Translations under genes and position numbers: made by a program
Notes under the pieces: generated by a model
The model's input: only the letters and a program-made list of their open reading frames with translations
Told to the model about the DNA's origin: nothing
Database searches by the model: none
Origin: Thermoflexus sp.
GTDB taxonomy: Bacteria; Chloroflexota; Anaerolineae; Thermoflexales; Thermoflexaceae
Reading direction: 5' to 3'
DNA: 64,000 bases
NCBI RefSeq assembly: GCF_034432235.1
Contig: NZ_DAOUCJ010000065.1
Coordinates: forward strand, 1-64,000
Shown here: piece after piece, positions 34,538 to 47,668 of the stretch
How positions within the stretch are numbered: position 1 is the first letter of the stretch
Layout of the letters: every line of letters begins with the position of its first letter

Positions 34538-36949
34538 ATGAGTTCGCGAAAATCCATCACGCCTTTATGGCGATGGGTCGTTATGGGGGCCGTGCTGCTG
34601 AGCCTGGGGGTGCTCTTCAGCCGGATGCCGCGGCCGTTCCCCTTCCCTTCCCAGATTCCAACAGGGACGCCGACCGCCACCGCATCCCCCTCTCCAACCC
34701 CCTCCCCGACACCGACGCCCACCCCTGTCCCCTCCCCCAGCGAGTGGCTGACGCGGGCTCGAGCGGCGATGCGAGCCGGAGCATTTGAGGAGGCCGCGAC
34801 GGCCTACGCCGCGGCGCTTCAGGGCCCGCTGTCCATGGAGCAGGCCGGGGAAGCATGGGTGGGCATCGGGCGGGCGTTGCTGGCCGCTGAGCAGCCAGCG
34901 GAAGCGGCGCAGCGGCTGAGCCAGGCACCTCTGGAGATCATGTCGCCCGAATGGGCGCGCCAGGTCTGGGCGCTCCTTGGAGACGCGCGGCGACAGGCCG
35001 GGGATCCGATCGGGGCGGCGGAGGCGTATGCCCGGGCGCTGGCTTCCGGCTCTCCGCTGACCGTGGAGCTGCGGATGCGACGGGCGCTGGCCCTTCGAGA
35101 GGCCGGTCGGTGGGAAGCGGCCGCAACGGAGCTCCGGGCCGCCCTACCCTCCGCCCGGGACCGAAGCCAGGAAGCGGCGATCCGGGAACAGCTGGCGGAA
35201 ACCCTGGAAGCCCTTCAGGCCTATCCGGCGGCGCTGGAGCAGTATCAGGCGATCCTTTCCTTCGCCCAGAATCCTGCCTACCGGGCTTACATAGAATGGC
35301 GGGCTGCTCAGGCCCTTTTAAACGCCGGACAAACCGCCGAAGCCTATGCGCGGCTCCAGCGCCTGATCCGCGAGGCCCCGGATACCATCGGGGCCTACAA
35401 TGCGCTGGTCCGCCTGGTGGAAGCCGGGATTCCCGTTCCCGATGACCTGCGCGGACGGATCGATTACTTCGCTGGACAATGCCTTCCGGCCGTTCAGGCC
35501 TTTGAGCGCTGGATCGCCGCCCATCCAGACCATGGCGATAGCCATTATTACGCGGCGCTGTGCTACCGGGATCTGGGGAACGCGAATGCGGCCCATGCCC
35601 ATCTGGACGCGCTGCTCCGGGATCACCCTGAGGCTTCTCACTGGGCGGAGGGATGGCTGGAGAAAGGGCGGCTATGGATTCAGGAGGGCAACGCAGACGC
35701 TGCGGTCGCGCTCTGGGGTCGTTTCCTCGCCCGCTTCCCGGATCACCCCTTTATCCCCCGCCTGCTCTGGGAGGCGGGGCGCCTCCTGGAGCGGAACGGC
35801 ATGGAGGCATCCGCGGCGGCCTTTTATCGTCAGCTAACGGAACGATTTCCCACCGATGCGCGCGCGCCGGAGGCGTGGCATCGACGGGGTGTGCTGGCCT
35901 ACGCCCGCGGGGATCTGACCACTGCCGCTGCGGCCTGGGAGACCCTGCGGAGTCGATATCCCGACTCGCCCTGGGCGCTGACGGCGCAATTCTGGTTGGG
36001 GAAAGTGGCGATGGCCCGCGGGGATCGCGAGCGCGCCGCTTCGGAATGGCGGGAAGTCGCCGCCCGGGCCGCCGGGCGCTTTCTCGGGGAGCGAGCCCGG
36101 ATGCTTCTGAACGGCCAGGAGTCCCTGGAGGGAAATCCCTCCCCGGCCTTTCCAGATCCTGAATCCGGACGGGAGGAAGCGGAGGCATGGCTGGCGGCCC
36201 GGCTGGGGATTACGGACACCGCCGTGTTGCGGAGCTCTCGCTTCCTGTCGGATCCGGCCTGGCTGGCCGGGGAAGAGGCGTGGCGGATGGGATGGGTGGA
36301 AGAGGCCCGCAAGCTCTGGACCGACGTGCGCCAGCGTCTGGAGGGGGATCCACTGGCTCTCTATCAGCTATCGCTGGCCTTTCGAGCGCGCGGGGCCGAT
36401 GCGCTATCTCTGCAGGCTGCGGCGCGCATGCTGGCCCGCCTGGGCGTTTCCCCTCGGGAGGCCCCGCCGTTCCTCGCCCGTCTGGCCTATCCGACGCCCT
36501 ATCTCGAGCAGGTGCTGGCGGAAGCGCAGCGCTACAACCTGGACCCGCTGCTCCTTTACGCCCTGATGCGTCAGGAGAGCCTGTTTGACCCTTATGCGGT
36601 ATCCTCCGCGCAGGCCCGGGGGCTGATGCAGATCATCCCGCCGACGGCCCAGGCCATCGCCGGGGCGCTGGATCAGCCGTATCGGGAGACATGGCTGTAT
36701 CGGCCTCGGGTGAATATCGCCTTTGGGGTTTATTATCTGGCCCGACAGCGGGATCGCTTCGGGGGAAACCTGTGGGTCGCCCTGGCCGCGTATAACGGGG
36801 GACCGGGGAACGCGGCGCGCTGGTGGGAAGCGGCCCGGGGGGACGTAGATCTCTTCTATGAACGGATCACCCTCGAGGAAACCCGGCGCTACCTGGAACG
36901 CATCCTCGAACACCTCTCGGTGTATCGGCTGCTTTACGCCCCCCGATAG
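34538..36949 (+). CDS. TPR-containing soluble/membrane-tethered lytic transglycosylase (Slt70-like)
   Basis: 803 residues. N-terminal signal anchor (residues 10-30), a Pro/Thr/Ser linker (about 40-70), then many TPR-like helical repeats to about residue 650, and a C-terminal SLT domain with ALMRQESLFDPYAVSSAQARGLMQIIPPTAQ (catalytic Glu in RQES), VNIAFGVYYLARQRDRF and ALAAYNGGPGNAARWW. It cleaves the MurNAc-GlcNAc bond to give 1,6-anhydro ends. Start at 34538 with GGGGA nine bases before; a TTG at 34499 lacks a site. Stops 15 bases from a convergent gene. Confidence 0.9.
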   Translation: MSSRKSITPLWRWVVMGAVLLSLGVLFSRMPRPFPFPSQIPTGTPTATASPSPTPSPTPTPTPVPSPSEWLTRARAAMRAGAFEEAATAYAAALQGPLSMEQAGEAWVGIGRALLAAEQPAEAAQRLSQAPLEIMSPEWARQVWALLGDARRQAGDPIGAAEAYARALASGSPLTVELRMRRALALREAGRWEAAATELRAALPSARDRSQEAAIREQLAETLEALQAYPAALEQYQAILSFAQNPAYRAYIEWRAAQALLNAGQTAEAYARLQRLIREAPDTIGAYNALVRLVEAGIPVPDDLRGRIDYFAGQCLPAVQAFERWIAAHPDHGDSHYYAALCYRDLGNANAAHAHLDALLRDHPEASHWAEGWLEKGRLWIQEGNADAAVALWGRFLARFPDHPFIPRLLWEAGRLLERNGMEASAAAFYRQLTERFPTDARAPEAWHRRGVLAYARGDLTTAAAAWETLRSRYPDSPWALTAQFWLGKVAMARGDRERAASEWREVAARAAGRFLGERARMLLNGQESLEGNPSPAFPDPESGREEAEAWLAARLGITDTAVLRSSRFLSDPAWLAGEEAWRMGWVEEARKLWTDVRQRLEGDPLALYQLSLAFRARGADALSLQAAARMLARLGVSPREAPPFLARLAYPTPYLEQVLAEAQRYNLDPLLLYALMRQESLFDPYAVSSAQARGLMQIIPPTAQAIAGALDQPYRETWLYRPRVNIAFGVYYLARQRDRFGGNLWVALAAYNGGPGNAARWWEAARGDVDLFYERITLEETRRYLERILEHLSVYRLLYAPR

Positions 36950-36964
36950 CTTATATGCTGGAAA

Positions 36965-39601
36965 TCAGCGCCCGCTGTGAGAAGCCAGGCCGGATAGCAG
37001 TGAAAGGCGCGCTTTCACGAACGCGATCTCATCCTCCCGGGTCTGCACCTCGCCATCGAGGCGGGCCGCCCGCAGGGCGCGCAACATCTGCCCGATGGCC
37101 GGGCCCGGCGGGATGCCCAGCCGCCGCAGATCGTCCCCTCGCAGGATCGGTCGAACCCCCCGCCAGTGATGGGCATACTGATAGAGGTTCTCCCGGGCCC
37201 GGCCCATGGGCGCGGCGACCCAGACCACGAAGAGAGCAATCACCGGGTAAATATCCAGATGCTCGGCGATGGTGCTGGGCTTCAGCGGCTCCGCCAGTCG
37301 ATCCAGTTTCCCCTTGATCTCCTGGATGCCCCGCAACACATTCGCATCCCGCGCCGGGAAGCGCAGCCGGCGGATGGCCTGCTCCAGCTGGACGGCAGAC
37401 AGACGATAGCTCATCACCCCCCATCCCGCCAGGATCCGCCAGCGCTCCGGCGTCTCTTCGATCACCCGCCACTCTCCCCGCTCCAGCGCGGTCCGCATGA
37501 CCTGGAAACGCTCCCGCAGCCACGCATCCGCCTGAAGCCCGGGCATCACAAAGGCGAGCGCTCGCCATTCCTCCAGCCGGGCCAGGATGCGCTCGGGCTC
37601 GGCCTCCGCCAGGATCAGCTCCATCTCGTGGCGGATGCGTTCCCCGCTCACCCGCGCCAGGAGATCCACCGCATGGTGGATGAGCTCCTCTGTCCGGGGT
37701 TCCACCCGGAACCCCAGGCGGGCCTCCAGCCGGGCCGCCCGCAGGATCCGAGTGGGATCCTCCACAAAGCTCAGGGAATGCAGCACGCGGATGAGGCCTC
37801 GCTGGAGATCCTGGAGCCCGCCATAGAAGTCCAGGAGCTCCCCGAATCGGTCCGGGTTCAGGCAAACCGCGAGCGTGTTGATCGTGAAGTCCCGTCGGTG
37901 CAGATCCTGCTTGATCGAGCTGGGTTCCACCTGCGGCAGGGCCGTGGGATGGGCGTAGAACTCGCGACGGGCCGTGACGAAGTCGATCGCCTTCAACCCC
38001 TCCACCGGCCCGGCCGGCGTGGCGATCGTCACCCCCTCCAGCAACCACTTGGCGGTGCCGAAGCGCCGATGGGCCACCACCCGCCCTCCGTAGCGCGCGC
38101 GCATCGCATCCGCCAGGGCGATCGCATCCCCCTCCACCACAATGTCCACATCGACGATGGGGTGGTTCAGGATGAGATCGCGAACCAGGCCGCCTACGAA
38201 GTAGGCAATGAAGCCCATGGACTGCGCCGTCGCGCCGATCTCCCGCACGAGGGCCAGCCAGGAGGGTGGGAACGCCGCCTCCATCGCGGAGGCCACGCTG
38301 AGGCGCGGGCGAACCCGCAGGCGCTCCCCCCATAGCTTGATCAGATCGGTTCGGGTGACGATGCCCACCACCTCGCCATCCTCCACCACCGGGATCTGCC
38401 CCCAGCCGGTCTCGATCATCAGACGCTGCACCTTCTCCACCGGATCGGAGGGGAGGACGAAGATCTCGCCCTTCTCCATCACCCGCTCCACAGGCTGCCC
38501 CCCCAGGCCATGCTGGAGCGCCCGGTCGACGGCGCGACGGGTGAGCAGCCCGATGACCCGACCGCCCTGAACCACCGGGAAGCCTTCATGGCCGGTCCGC
38601 TGCATCTCCTTCGCCGCCTCGCTGATGGGGAGATCCGGGGGAAGAACACGAACGCCACGGGACATGATCTCCGCCACCGTCACGGCAGGTCGGATGTGGC
38701 GGGGCAGGATCCGCAGCAGCTCCTCCCGGACCTCCTCGAGGGAGCGATCCCGGATCACCGCGGCCGCTGCTCGCGCGTGGCCGCCGCCGCCGAAGTGAGC
38801 GGCCACGCCGCTGGCATCGATGTCATCCGTGGTGGTGCGGCAGACCATCTGGATGTGCCCGTCGAACTCCACCAGCACGAAGAGGGCGGAGGGTTCGAAA
38901 AGATCCCGGAGCCGATGGGCGACGGTGGAGACCTCCTCCATAAAACCATCCGCCCGGGCTGCGGCGATCACCACAGTGTGTCCTTCGATCTCCCGGGTCT
39001 CCGACGACTCCACCAGGCGATCATACAGGCGACGCTGGGCCTCCGTCATCGGGTGATGGAGGAACTCGCCCAGAACCGCCAGATCTGCCCCGCGCTCGAT
39101 CAGCCAGGCGGCCGCCCGCAGGTCGCGAGGGGTGGTCGATGGATAGGTCAGAGAGCCTGTATCCTCGTAAATCCCCAGCAACATCAACGTAGCCTCCACC
39201 CACGTCAGGCCGATCCCCCGCTCGGCCAGCCCCTCCACCAGGACCGTGGTGGTGGCCCCGACCGGCTCGCCATGGTAAGTCCAGCCTGGAGGCAGATCCC
39301 GGGTCAGCGGATGGTGATCGATGATCTGCACCCGCGTCTGAGGCCCCGTTCCCCGCACGGTCGCCATCGTCTGCGCATCCACCAGGATGACCTGATCCAC
39401 GGGGCGCCGGATCAGCTCGTCCGGGAGCATAAACGGCAGCTGATCCCCATATAGGTTGAGGAAGGCGCGCACATTCCGGTTCACCCGACGGGGGAGCACT
39501 GGGATCGCCCGCGGGTAGAGCTTGGCCGCCGCCAGCTGCGCGGCGACGGCGTCGAAATCCGCGTTCTCATGGGTCAGGATGAGGGTCAGGCCCTCCTCCA
39601 T
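36965..39601 (-). CDS. DHH / CBS / tRNA nucleotidyltransferase fusion protein
   Basis: 878 residues, three parts. Residues 1-310: DHH/DHHA1 phosphoesterase (ENADFDAVAAQ, VDAQTM, IDHHPLTRD, GGGGHARAAAA). Residues 320-450: a pair of CBS domains (MSRGVRVLPPDLPISEAAKEM; VMEKGEIFVLPSDPVEKVQRL). Residues 460-878: class II poly(A)/CCA nucleotidyltransferase (FVGGLVRDLILN, VDVDIVVEGDAIALAD, RRDFTINTLAVCL, DPTRILRAARLEARLGF). This fusion is known in several thermophilic lineages, where the last part adds A or CCA to tRNA. The ATG at 39601 has GGAG six bases before it; a TTG overlapping the upp stop is weaker. Confidence 0.9.
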   Translation of the reverse strand: MEEGLTLILTHENADFDAVAAQLAAAKLYPRAIPVLPRRVNRNVRAFLNLYGDQLPFMLPDELIRRPVDQVILVDAQTMATVRGTGPQTRVQIIDHHPLTRDLPPGWTYHGEPVGATTTVLVEGLAERGIGLTWVEATLMLLGIYEDTGSLTYPSTTPRDLRAAAWLIERGADLAVLGEFLHHPMTEAQRRLYDRLVESSETREIEGHTVVIAAARADGFMEEVSTVAHRLRDLFEPSALFVLVEFDGHIQMVCRTTTDDIDASGVAAHFGGGGHARAAAAVIRDRSLEEVREELLRILPRHIRPAVTVAEIMSRGVRVLPPDLPISEAAKEMQRTGHEGFPVVQGGRVIGLLTRRAVDRALQHGLGGQPVERVMEKGEIFVLPSDPVEKVQRLMIETGWGQIPVVEDGEVVGIVTRTDLIKLWGERLRVRPRLSVASAMEAAFPPSWLALVREIGATAQSMGFIAYFVGGLVRDLILNHPIVDVDIVVEGDAIALADAMRARYGGRVVAHRRFGTAKWLLEGVTIATPAGPVEGLKAIDFVTARREFYAHPTALPQVEPSSIKQDLHRRDFTINTLAVCLNPDRFGELLDFYGGLQDLQRGLIRVLHSLSFVEDPTRILRAARLEARLGFRVEPRTEELIHHAVDLLARVSGERIRHEMELILAEAEPERILARLEEWRALAFVMPGLQADAWLRERFQVMRTALERGEWRVIEETPERWRILAGWGVMSYRLSAVQLEQAIRRLRFPARDANVLRGIQEIKGKLDRLAEPLKPSTIAEHLDIYPVIALFVVWVAAPMGRARENLYQYAHHWRGVRPILRGDDLRRLGIPPGPAIGQMLRALRAARLDGEVQTREDEIAFVKARLSLLSGLASHSGR

Positions 39602-39621
39602 CCTGCTCTCCACTGGGAAGC

Positions 39622-40254
39622 TCAAGAAACCCCGGTCCCGAACTGGCGATCGCCCGCGTCCCCCAGGCCGGGCACGATGAAGCCGTGGGGGTTCAGGTGA
39701 CTATCCACCGCCGCCACATAAACGGGGATCTCCGGATGAGCCTGAGCGAAGCGATCCAGCCCCTCCGGAGCAGCGATCAAACCCACGAAGACGATACGCG
39801 GCACCCCCCACCGCTTCAGGATATCCGCCGCGGCCACTGCTGATCCTCCGGTCGCCAGCATCGGATCCAGAATGAAGCACCATGTCACGGTGGGTTGGGG
39901 AGGCAATCGGTTGTAGTATGCGATCGGCTGGAGGGTGCGCTCATCCCGATAGATCCCGAGATGCCAGACCTGAGCCTCTGGGAACACCTGCAGGGCCCCC
40001 TCCACCATCCCGAGCCCGGCCCGCAGGATGGGGACCAGGCCAATGGTTCCTCGCAGGCGCTGCCCCCGAGCCTCCCCCATGGGGGTGATCACAGGGACCT
40101 CCTCTACCTCCAGATCCCGGGTAGCCTCATAGAACAAAAGGGGAGTGATCTCTCGCAGCAGCTCCCGAAACCGCTTGGGGCCTGTTCGCTGGTCCCGCAA
40201 CTCGGTGAGCTTGTGCTGAACGACAGGGTGGCGCACGATCCGAACCTGGCTCAT
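39622..40254 (-). CDS. upp: Uracil phosphoribosyltransferase
   Basis: 210 residues, the usual length. Salvages uracil to UMP with PRPP. PRPP loop MLATGGSAVAAADILKRWG and the uracil-binding end YVAAVDSHLNPHGFIVPGLGDAGDRQFGT are present, with VPILRAGLGM in the middle. AGGAG lies seven bases before the ATG. The next gene starts 21 bases after the stop, on the same strand. Confidence 0.97.
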   Translation of the reverse strand: MSQVRIVRHPVVQHKLTELRDQRTGPKRFRELLREITPLLFYEATRDLEVEEVPVITPMGEARGQRLRGTIGLVPILRAGLGMVEGALQVFPEAQVWHLGIYRDERTLQPIAYYNRLPPQPTVTWCFILDPMLATGGSAVAAADILKRWGVPRIVFVGLIAAPEGLDRFAQAHPEIPVYVAAVDSHLNPHGFIVPGLGDAGDRQFGTGVS

Positions 40255-40347
40255 GGCCGAACTCCTGAGGGGAAGATGTGCCGCTCAGGAAACCCGGCGA
40301 GCCACCGAAGGCAGCCCGCCCCGTTCCCCGCATGGCCCTCACAGCGC

Positions 40348-41628
40348 TCATCGACACAGATAGGGCATCGGGTCCAGGATGTCCCCATACGGGCCGTTCC
40401 GCGCCCCCGCTTTCTTCAGCATCCAGTGGACAAACCCCCTGGATCCCGCCCGCCCCAGCGGCTGCCCGGGTTGCACCCGCTCCCCCACCTGAACTTCCAG
40501 GGTGCCTGGCATGAGGTGACCATAAATCGTAACGTAAAGGCCATCCGGCCTTTGATGCTGAATCCGAACCTGGGTCCCATAGGGATGATCCGGGCGCTCC
40601 GCAGCCATCACCACAATCCCTTCCGCAGCCGCATAAACCGGTTCGCCGGGCGGAGCCTGAAAGTCCACGCCCTCATGGCCGGGCAACCCCCACACCGCGA
40701 AGGAATCCGGATCAGCTCCGAAGGCACGATGGATCGCCGGCGGCTTCACTGGAGGCTGCAGCCAGCGTCCTGATGGATAGACGGGCAACTCCTCCAGAGC
40801 TCCCCGCAGGATCTCCAGGCCCTCCTTCGGGACCCAGCCCGTATGGGCGGCATCGGGAAAGGCCACCTGGATCCATTGTCCTCCCTCCGATCGCCCGAGG
40901 GCTTCCCGCTCCGCCCCTTCGGGGAGCTGGCCCAGGATCGGCGCCCCCGGATCCGGTTCCTGATGGACCGCCAGCGAAGCCCGGGCGCGAACCCGGGGAA
41001 GCTGCACCAGGAGGACCGGCACGGTCTCCGGGATCCCTGCGGTCACCCGGGTATACGCGGCGGCGATCCATGCGCGTTCCCGGCGTATCGGATCCAGGAT
41101 GGCCCACCACACACCATCCGCGCTCTGTCCCACCACCTCCACCTCAACGCCCGCCTCCAGACGACCGATGATCGGGGCGGAGAACCCCGGCCCGCCCCGG
41201 ACGTTCAGGCGATCCGTGGTGACGACCCGAAGCCCTCGGCCCAGCCGGGCACCATGAGCGGCACGGGCATCCAGGATCCTTTGCAGGCGCTCCGGCGTGG
41301 GGGCGAAGAGCACATCCAGGTGAATGGAAGGTCGACGCTGGCGAAGCTGGGCCGCCGTATGCCCCGGGCGTCCATCCGGAAGGACCAGCGACACGATCAG
41401 CGGCTCTCCGGGAAGCGTAAGCGCGATCTCCGGGTTCGTGGTGGGGATCACCCGGAACCGCTCGATGTAGAAGCGGGATGCTTCCATCCATCGCCAGTCG
41501 GCTCCTGCGGGCAGGAGCAACAGGTGCTGGAGCGCGCTCATCGCAACCCTTACGGAGAGATCCAGCCCGGAGATTTTGGCGGGCATGGGCCCTCTGGAAC
41601 GGCCTCCCTGCCCATCGGATCCTTCCAT
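40348..41628 (-). CDS. SH3-domain protein with degenerate M23 (LytM) peptidase domain
   Basis: Up to 426 residues. Two bacterial SH3 domains (around residues 130-205 and 210-285) precede a LytM/M23 domain with LPGHEGVDFQAPPGEPVYAAAEGIVV and IYGHLMPGTLEVQVGERVQPGQPLGRAG. The motif that normally reads HxH is FVHWML: the second histidine, a zinc ligand in active LytM, is Met. Other metal residues (His and Asp of HEGVD) are kept. It may be a regulatory, non-cleaving LytM like EnvC. The start is uncertain: ATGs at 41628, 41586 and 41541 are all possible, and no clear signal peptide is seen. It follows gatA by 11 bases. Confidence 0.8.
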   Translation of the reverse strand: MEGSDGQGGRSRGPMPAKISGLDLSVRVAMSALQHLLLLPAGADWRWMEASRFYIERFRVIPTTNPEIALTLPGEPLIVSLVLPDGRPGHTAAQLRQRRPSIHLDVLFAPTPERLQRILDARAAHGARLGRGLRVVTTDRLNVRGGPGFSAPIIGRLEAGVEVEVVGQSADGVWWAILDPIRRERAWIAAAYTRVTAGIPETVPVLLVQLPRVRARASLAVHQEPDPGAPILGQLPEGAEREALGRSEGGQWIQVAFPDAAHTGWVPKEGLEILRGALEELPVYPSGRWLQPPVKPPAIHRAFGADPDSFAVWGLPGHEGVDFQAPPGEPVYAAAEGIVVMAAERPDHPYGTQVRIQHQRPDGLYVTIYGHLMPGTLEVQVGERVQPGQPLGRAGSRGFVHWMLKKAGARNGPYGDILDPMPYLCR

Positions 41629-41639
41629 CCTCCAGCCGG

Positions 41640-43163
41640 CTATCCGAAGCGTTCTCCTGACCCCAGGGATCGGCCCGGATGGTCGATGGCGGTCAAGGGC
41701 GGCCGGCGATGATGCCAGGGCGTGGCCTGCTCGTAGGCGTAAGCCACCCGAAGGATCTTCTCCTCGCCCAGCGCGGGCCCCAGGATCTGCAGGCCGATGG
41801 GAAGACCCTGGCTGTCGAAGCCGCAGGGAACGCTGATGCCGCAGATCCCGGCCAGATTCGCCGTGATGGTGAAGATATCCGCCAGATACATTTGAAGCGG
41901 ATCGGATGTGCGCTCCCCAAGCCGGAAAGCGGTCGTCGGGGAGGTGGGACAGACCATGACGTCCACCCTCTCAAAGGCCTGCTCGAAATCCCGCCGGATC
42001 AGCGTGCGCACTTTCTGGGCTTTCAGATAATAGGCGTCATAGTAGCCCGCGGATAAGGCGTAAGTTCCCAGCATGATCCGCCGCTTGACCTCCGGTCCGA
42101 AGCCATATCCCCGGGTCAGGCGATAGGTATCCCAGATCGTTTCCCCCTGGATGCGGAGGCCGTATTTGACGCCGTCGTAACGGGCCAGGTTCGCGGAGGC
42201 CTCCGCCGGGGCGATCATGTAATACGTGGGCAGGGCATAAGCCGTATGCGGCAGGGAGACCTCAATGACCTCGGCTCCCAGCTCCGCCAGCACCTCGATC
42301 GCTTCTCGAACCGCCCCCTCCACCTCCGGCTGCATCCCGGGGATGAAATACTCGGGGGGAACGCCCACCCGCACACCCTTCAGATCGGGAATCAGCGCCC
42401 GGGTATAATCGGGGACCGGCGCGGGCCATGAAGTGGCATCCCGGGGATCGGGCCCGGCGATCCACTGCAACAGGATCGCCGCATCCCACACGTCTTTGGT
42501 GATCGGCCCGATCTGATCCAGGGAAGAGCCATAGGCCACCAGGCCGTAACGGGAAACCCGACCATAGGTCGGCTTCAACCCCACAACCCCGCATAGCGCG
42601 GCCGGCTGGCGAACCGAGCCGCCCGTGTCCGTGCCCAGGGCCCCCGCGCAAAGATCCGCCGCGACCGCCGCCGCGCTGCCCCCCGAGGAGCCCCCCGGCA
42701 CTCGCTCCAGATCCCAGGGGTTGCGGGTCGGGCCGAAGGCGGAGTTCTCTGTGGAAGAACCCATCGCGAACTCATCGGTGTTCGTTTTCCCCAGGAACAC
42801 CGCGCCGGCCTCTCGCAACCGGACGATGGCGGTAGCCTCATAAGGCGGAACGAAGTTCTCCAGGATGCGGGAGCCGCATGTGCAGCGCACACCCTGCACA
42901 CAGATCACATCTTTAATGGCCAGGGGGATCCCGTTCAGCGGGGGGAGCGGCGTGGTCGGATCCCGTCGCCACGCCACCCACCGCTCGTCTGCCTCCCGGG
43001 CCTGGGCCAGCGCCAGATCCGGGGTCACCGTGAGATAGGCGTGCAGGATCGGATCCAGGGCCTCAATGCGCGTTAGGTAATCCTCGGTGACCTCTACGGC
43101 CGAGATCTCCCCCCGACGCAGATGCTCCAGAGTTTCATGGATCGTCCATGCGTGAGGAGCCAT
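41640..43163 (-). CDS. gatA: Aspartyl/glutamyl-tRNA amidotransferase subunit A
   Basis: 507 residues, amidase-signature family. Supplies ammonia from glutamine for Glu-tRNA-Gln/Asp-tRNA-Asn amidation with GatB and GatC. The catalytic triad region is clear: AIKDVICVQG (Lys), then EFAMGSSTENSAFGPTRNPWDLERVPGGSSGGSAAAVAADL (cis-Ser and acyl Ser) and GTDTGGSVRQPAALCG. GGAGGAGG lies 10 bases before the ATG. gatC is upstream; gatB is not in the window. Confidence 0.97.
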   Translation of the reverse strand: MAPHAWTIHETLEHLRRGEISAVEVTEDYLTRIEALDPILHAYLTVTPDLALAQAREADERWVAWRRDPTTPLPPLNGIPLAIKDVICVQGVRCTCGSRILENFVPPYEATAIVRLREAGAVFLGKTNTDEFAMGSSTENSAFGPTRNPWDLERVPGGSSGGSAAAVAADLCAGALGTDTGGSVRQPAALCGVVGLKPTYGRVSRYGLVAYGSSLDQIGPITKDVWDAAILLQWIAGPDPRDATSWPAPVPDYTRALIPDLKGVRVGVPPEYFIPGMQPEVEGAVREAIEVLAELGAEVIEVSLPHTAYALPTYYMIAPAEASANLARYDGVKYGLRIQGETIWDTYRLTRGYGFGPEVKRRIMLGTYALSAGYYDAYYLKAQKVRTLIRRDFEQAFERVDVMVCPTSPTTAFRLGERTSDPLQMYLADIFTITANLAGICGISVPCGFDSQGLPIGLQILGPALGEEKILRVAYAYEQATPWHHRRPPLTAIDHPGRSLGSGERFG

Positions 43164-43217
43164 CCCCCCATCCTCCTCCAGTGATCATTGAATGGCTACC
43201 CGCTTCAACCCTTTTTC

Positions 43218-43508
43218 TCATTCCTCCAGAACCGGCTGCACCTGGAAACAGCCATCGGCCTGAGCGGGGGCGTTTTGAAGCAGCCATTCTCGCGGCATCG
43301 GCTCGCCCGGCTCATCGGGCCGGAAGACATTCCGGATCGGCAGGACTGTGGCAGTCGGAGGGATATCCGAAGTGTCGACTTCCTGAAGCTTTCGGAAATA
43401 GCCCAGGATGGCGGAGAGCTGCTCCGCATACAGGGATTTCTCCTCATCCGTCAAAGCCAGTTTGGCCAGCTCCGCGATGTGCTCGACTTCCTCACGGGAA
43501 AGGGCCAT
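43218..43508 (-). CDS. gatC: Aspartyl/glutamyl-tRNA amidotransferase subunit C
   Basis: 96 residues. Small partner that wraps GatA and stabilises GatAB. MALSREEVEHIAELAKLALTDEE and the ending VFRPDEPGEPMPREWLLQNAPAQADGCFQVQPVLE are family-typical. The ATG at 43508 has GAGGAGG five bases before it; an ATG six codons upstream is less suited. The leader contains a GGCTCCG/CGGAGC hairpin and a 13-base repeat at 43554-43566 that recurs at 57755-57767. Confidence 0.95.
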   Translation of the reverse strand: MALSREEVEHIAELAKLALTDEEKSLYAEQLSAILGYFRKLQEVDTSDIPPTATVLPIRNVFRPDEPGEPMPREWLLQNAPAQADGCFQVQPVLEE

Positions 43509-43567
43509 GGCGACCTCCTCGGGCATGGAGAGCTCCGCACGGAGCCCAACCGCGCGGCTCCTACCGA

Positions 43568-43573
43568 ATTATA
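43568..43573 (-). promoter_or_regulatory. -10 element for gatCA
   Basis: Perfect TATAAT on the minus strand, 60 bases before the gatC ATG and about 110 bases beyond the rpoB terminator. Weak -35. Suggests that gatCA is a separate transcript from rpoB. Confidence 0.5.
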
Positions 43574-43680
43574 AGAGAGGGAATCCATCTGCGGGACAGC
43601 GAAGGAAACCCTTCAAAAATCCGCTCGGTCAGGAGCTCCACGGCAGGGCTCCTCCTAAGATTCTGGTGGCCAGGTCCTGA

Positions 43681-43722
43681 TCGTAAAACAACACCGGGGA
43701 TGCCCGAACGGAGCATCCCCGG
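43681..43722 (-). terminator. Intrinsic terminator of rpoB
   Basis: Perfect 10-base-pair stem CCGGGGATGC / GCATCCCCGG (43694-43703 and 43713-43722) with a nine-base loop, then TGTTGTTTTACG on the minus strand. It lies 35 bases after the rpoB stop and implies rpoB is not followed by rpoC in one transcript. Confidence 0.85.
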
Positions 43723-43756
43723 CGCATCCGCGTTACCTTCCTCAGCGGTCAGAGGA

Positions 43757-47668
<3,912 letters not shown>

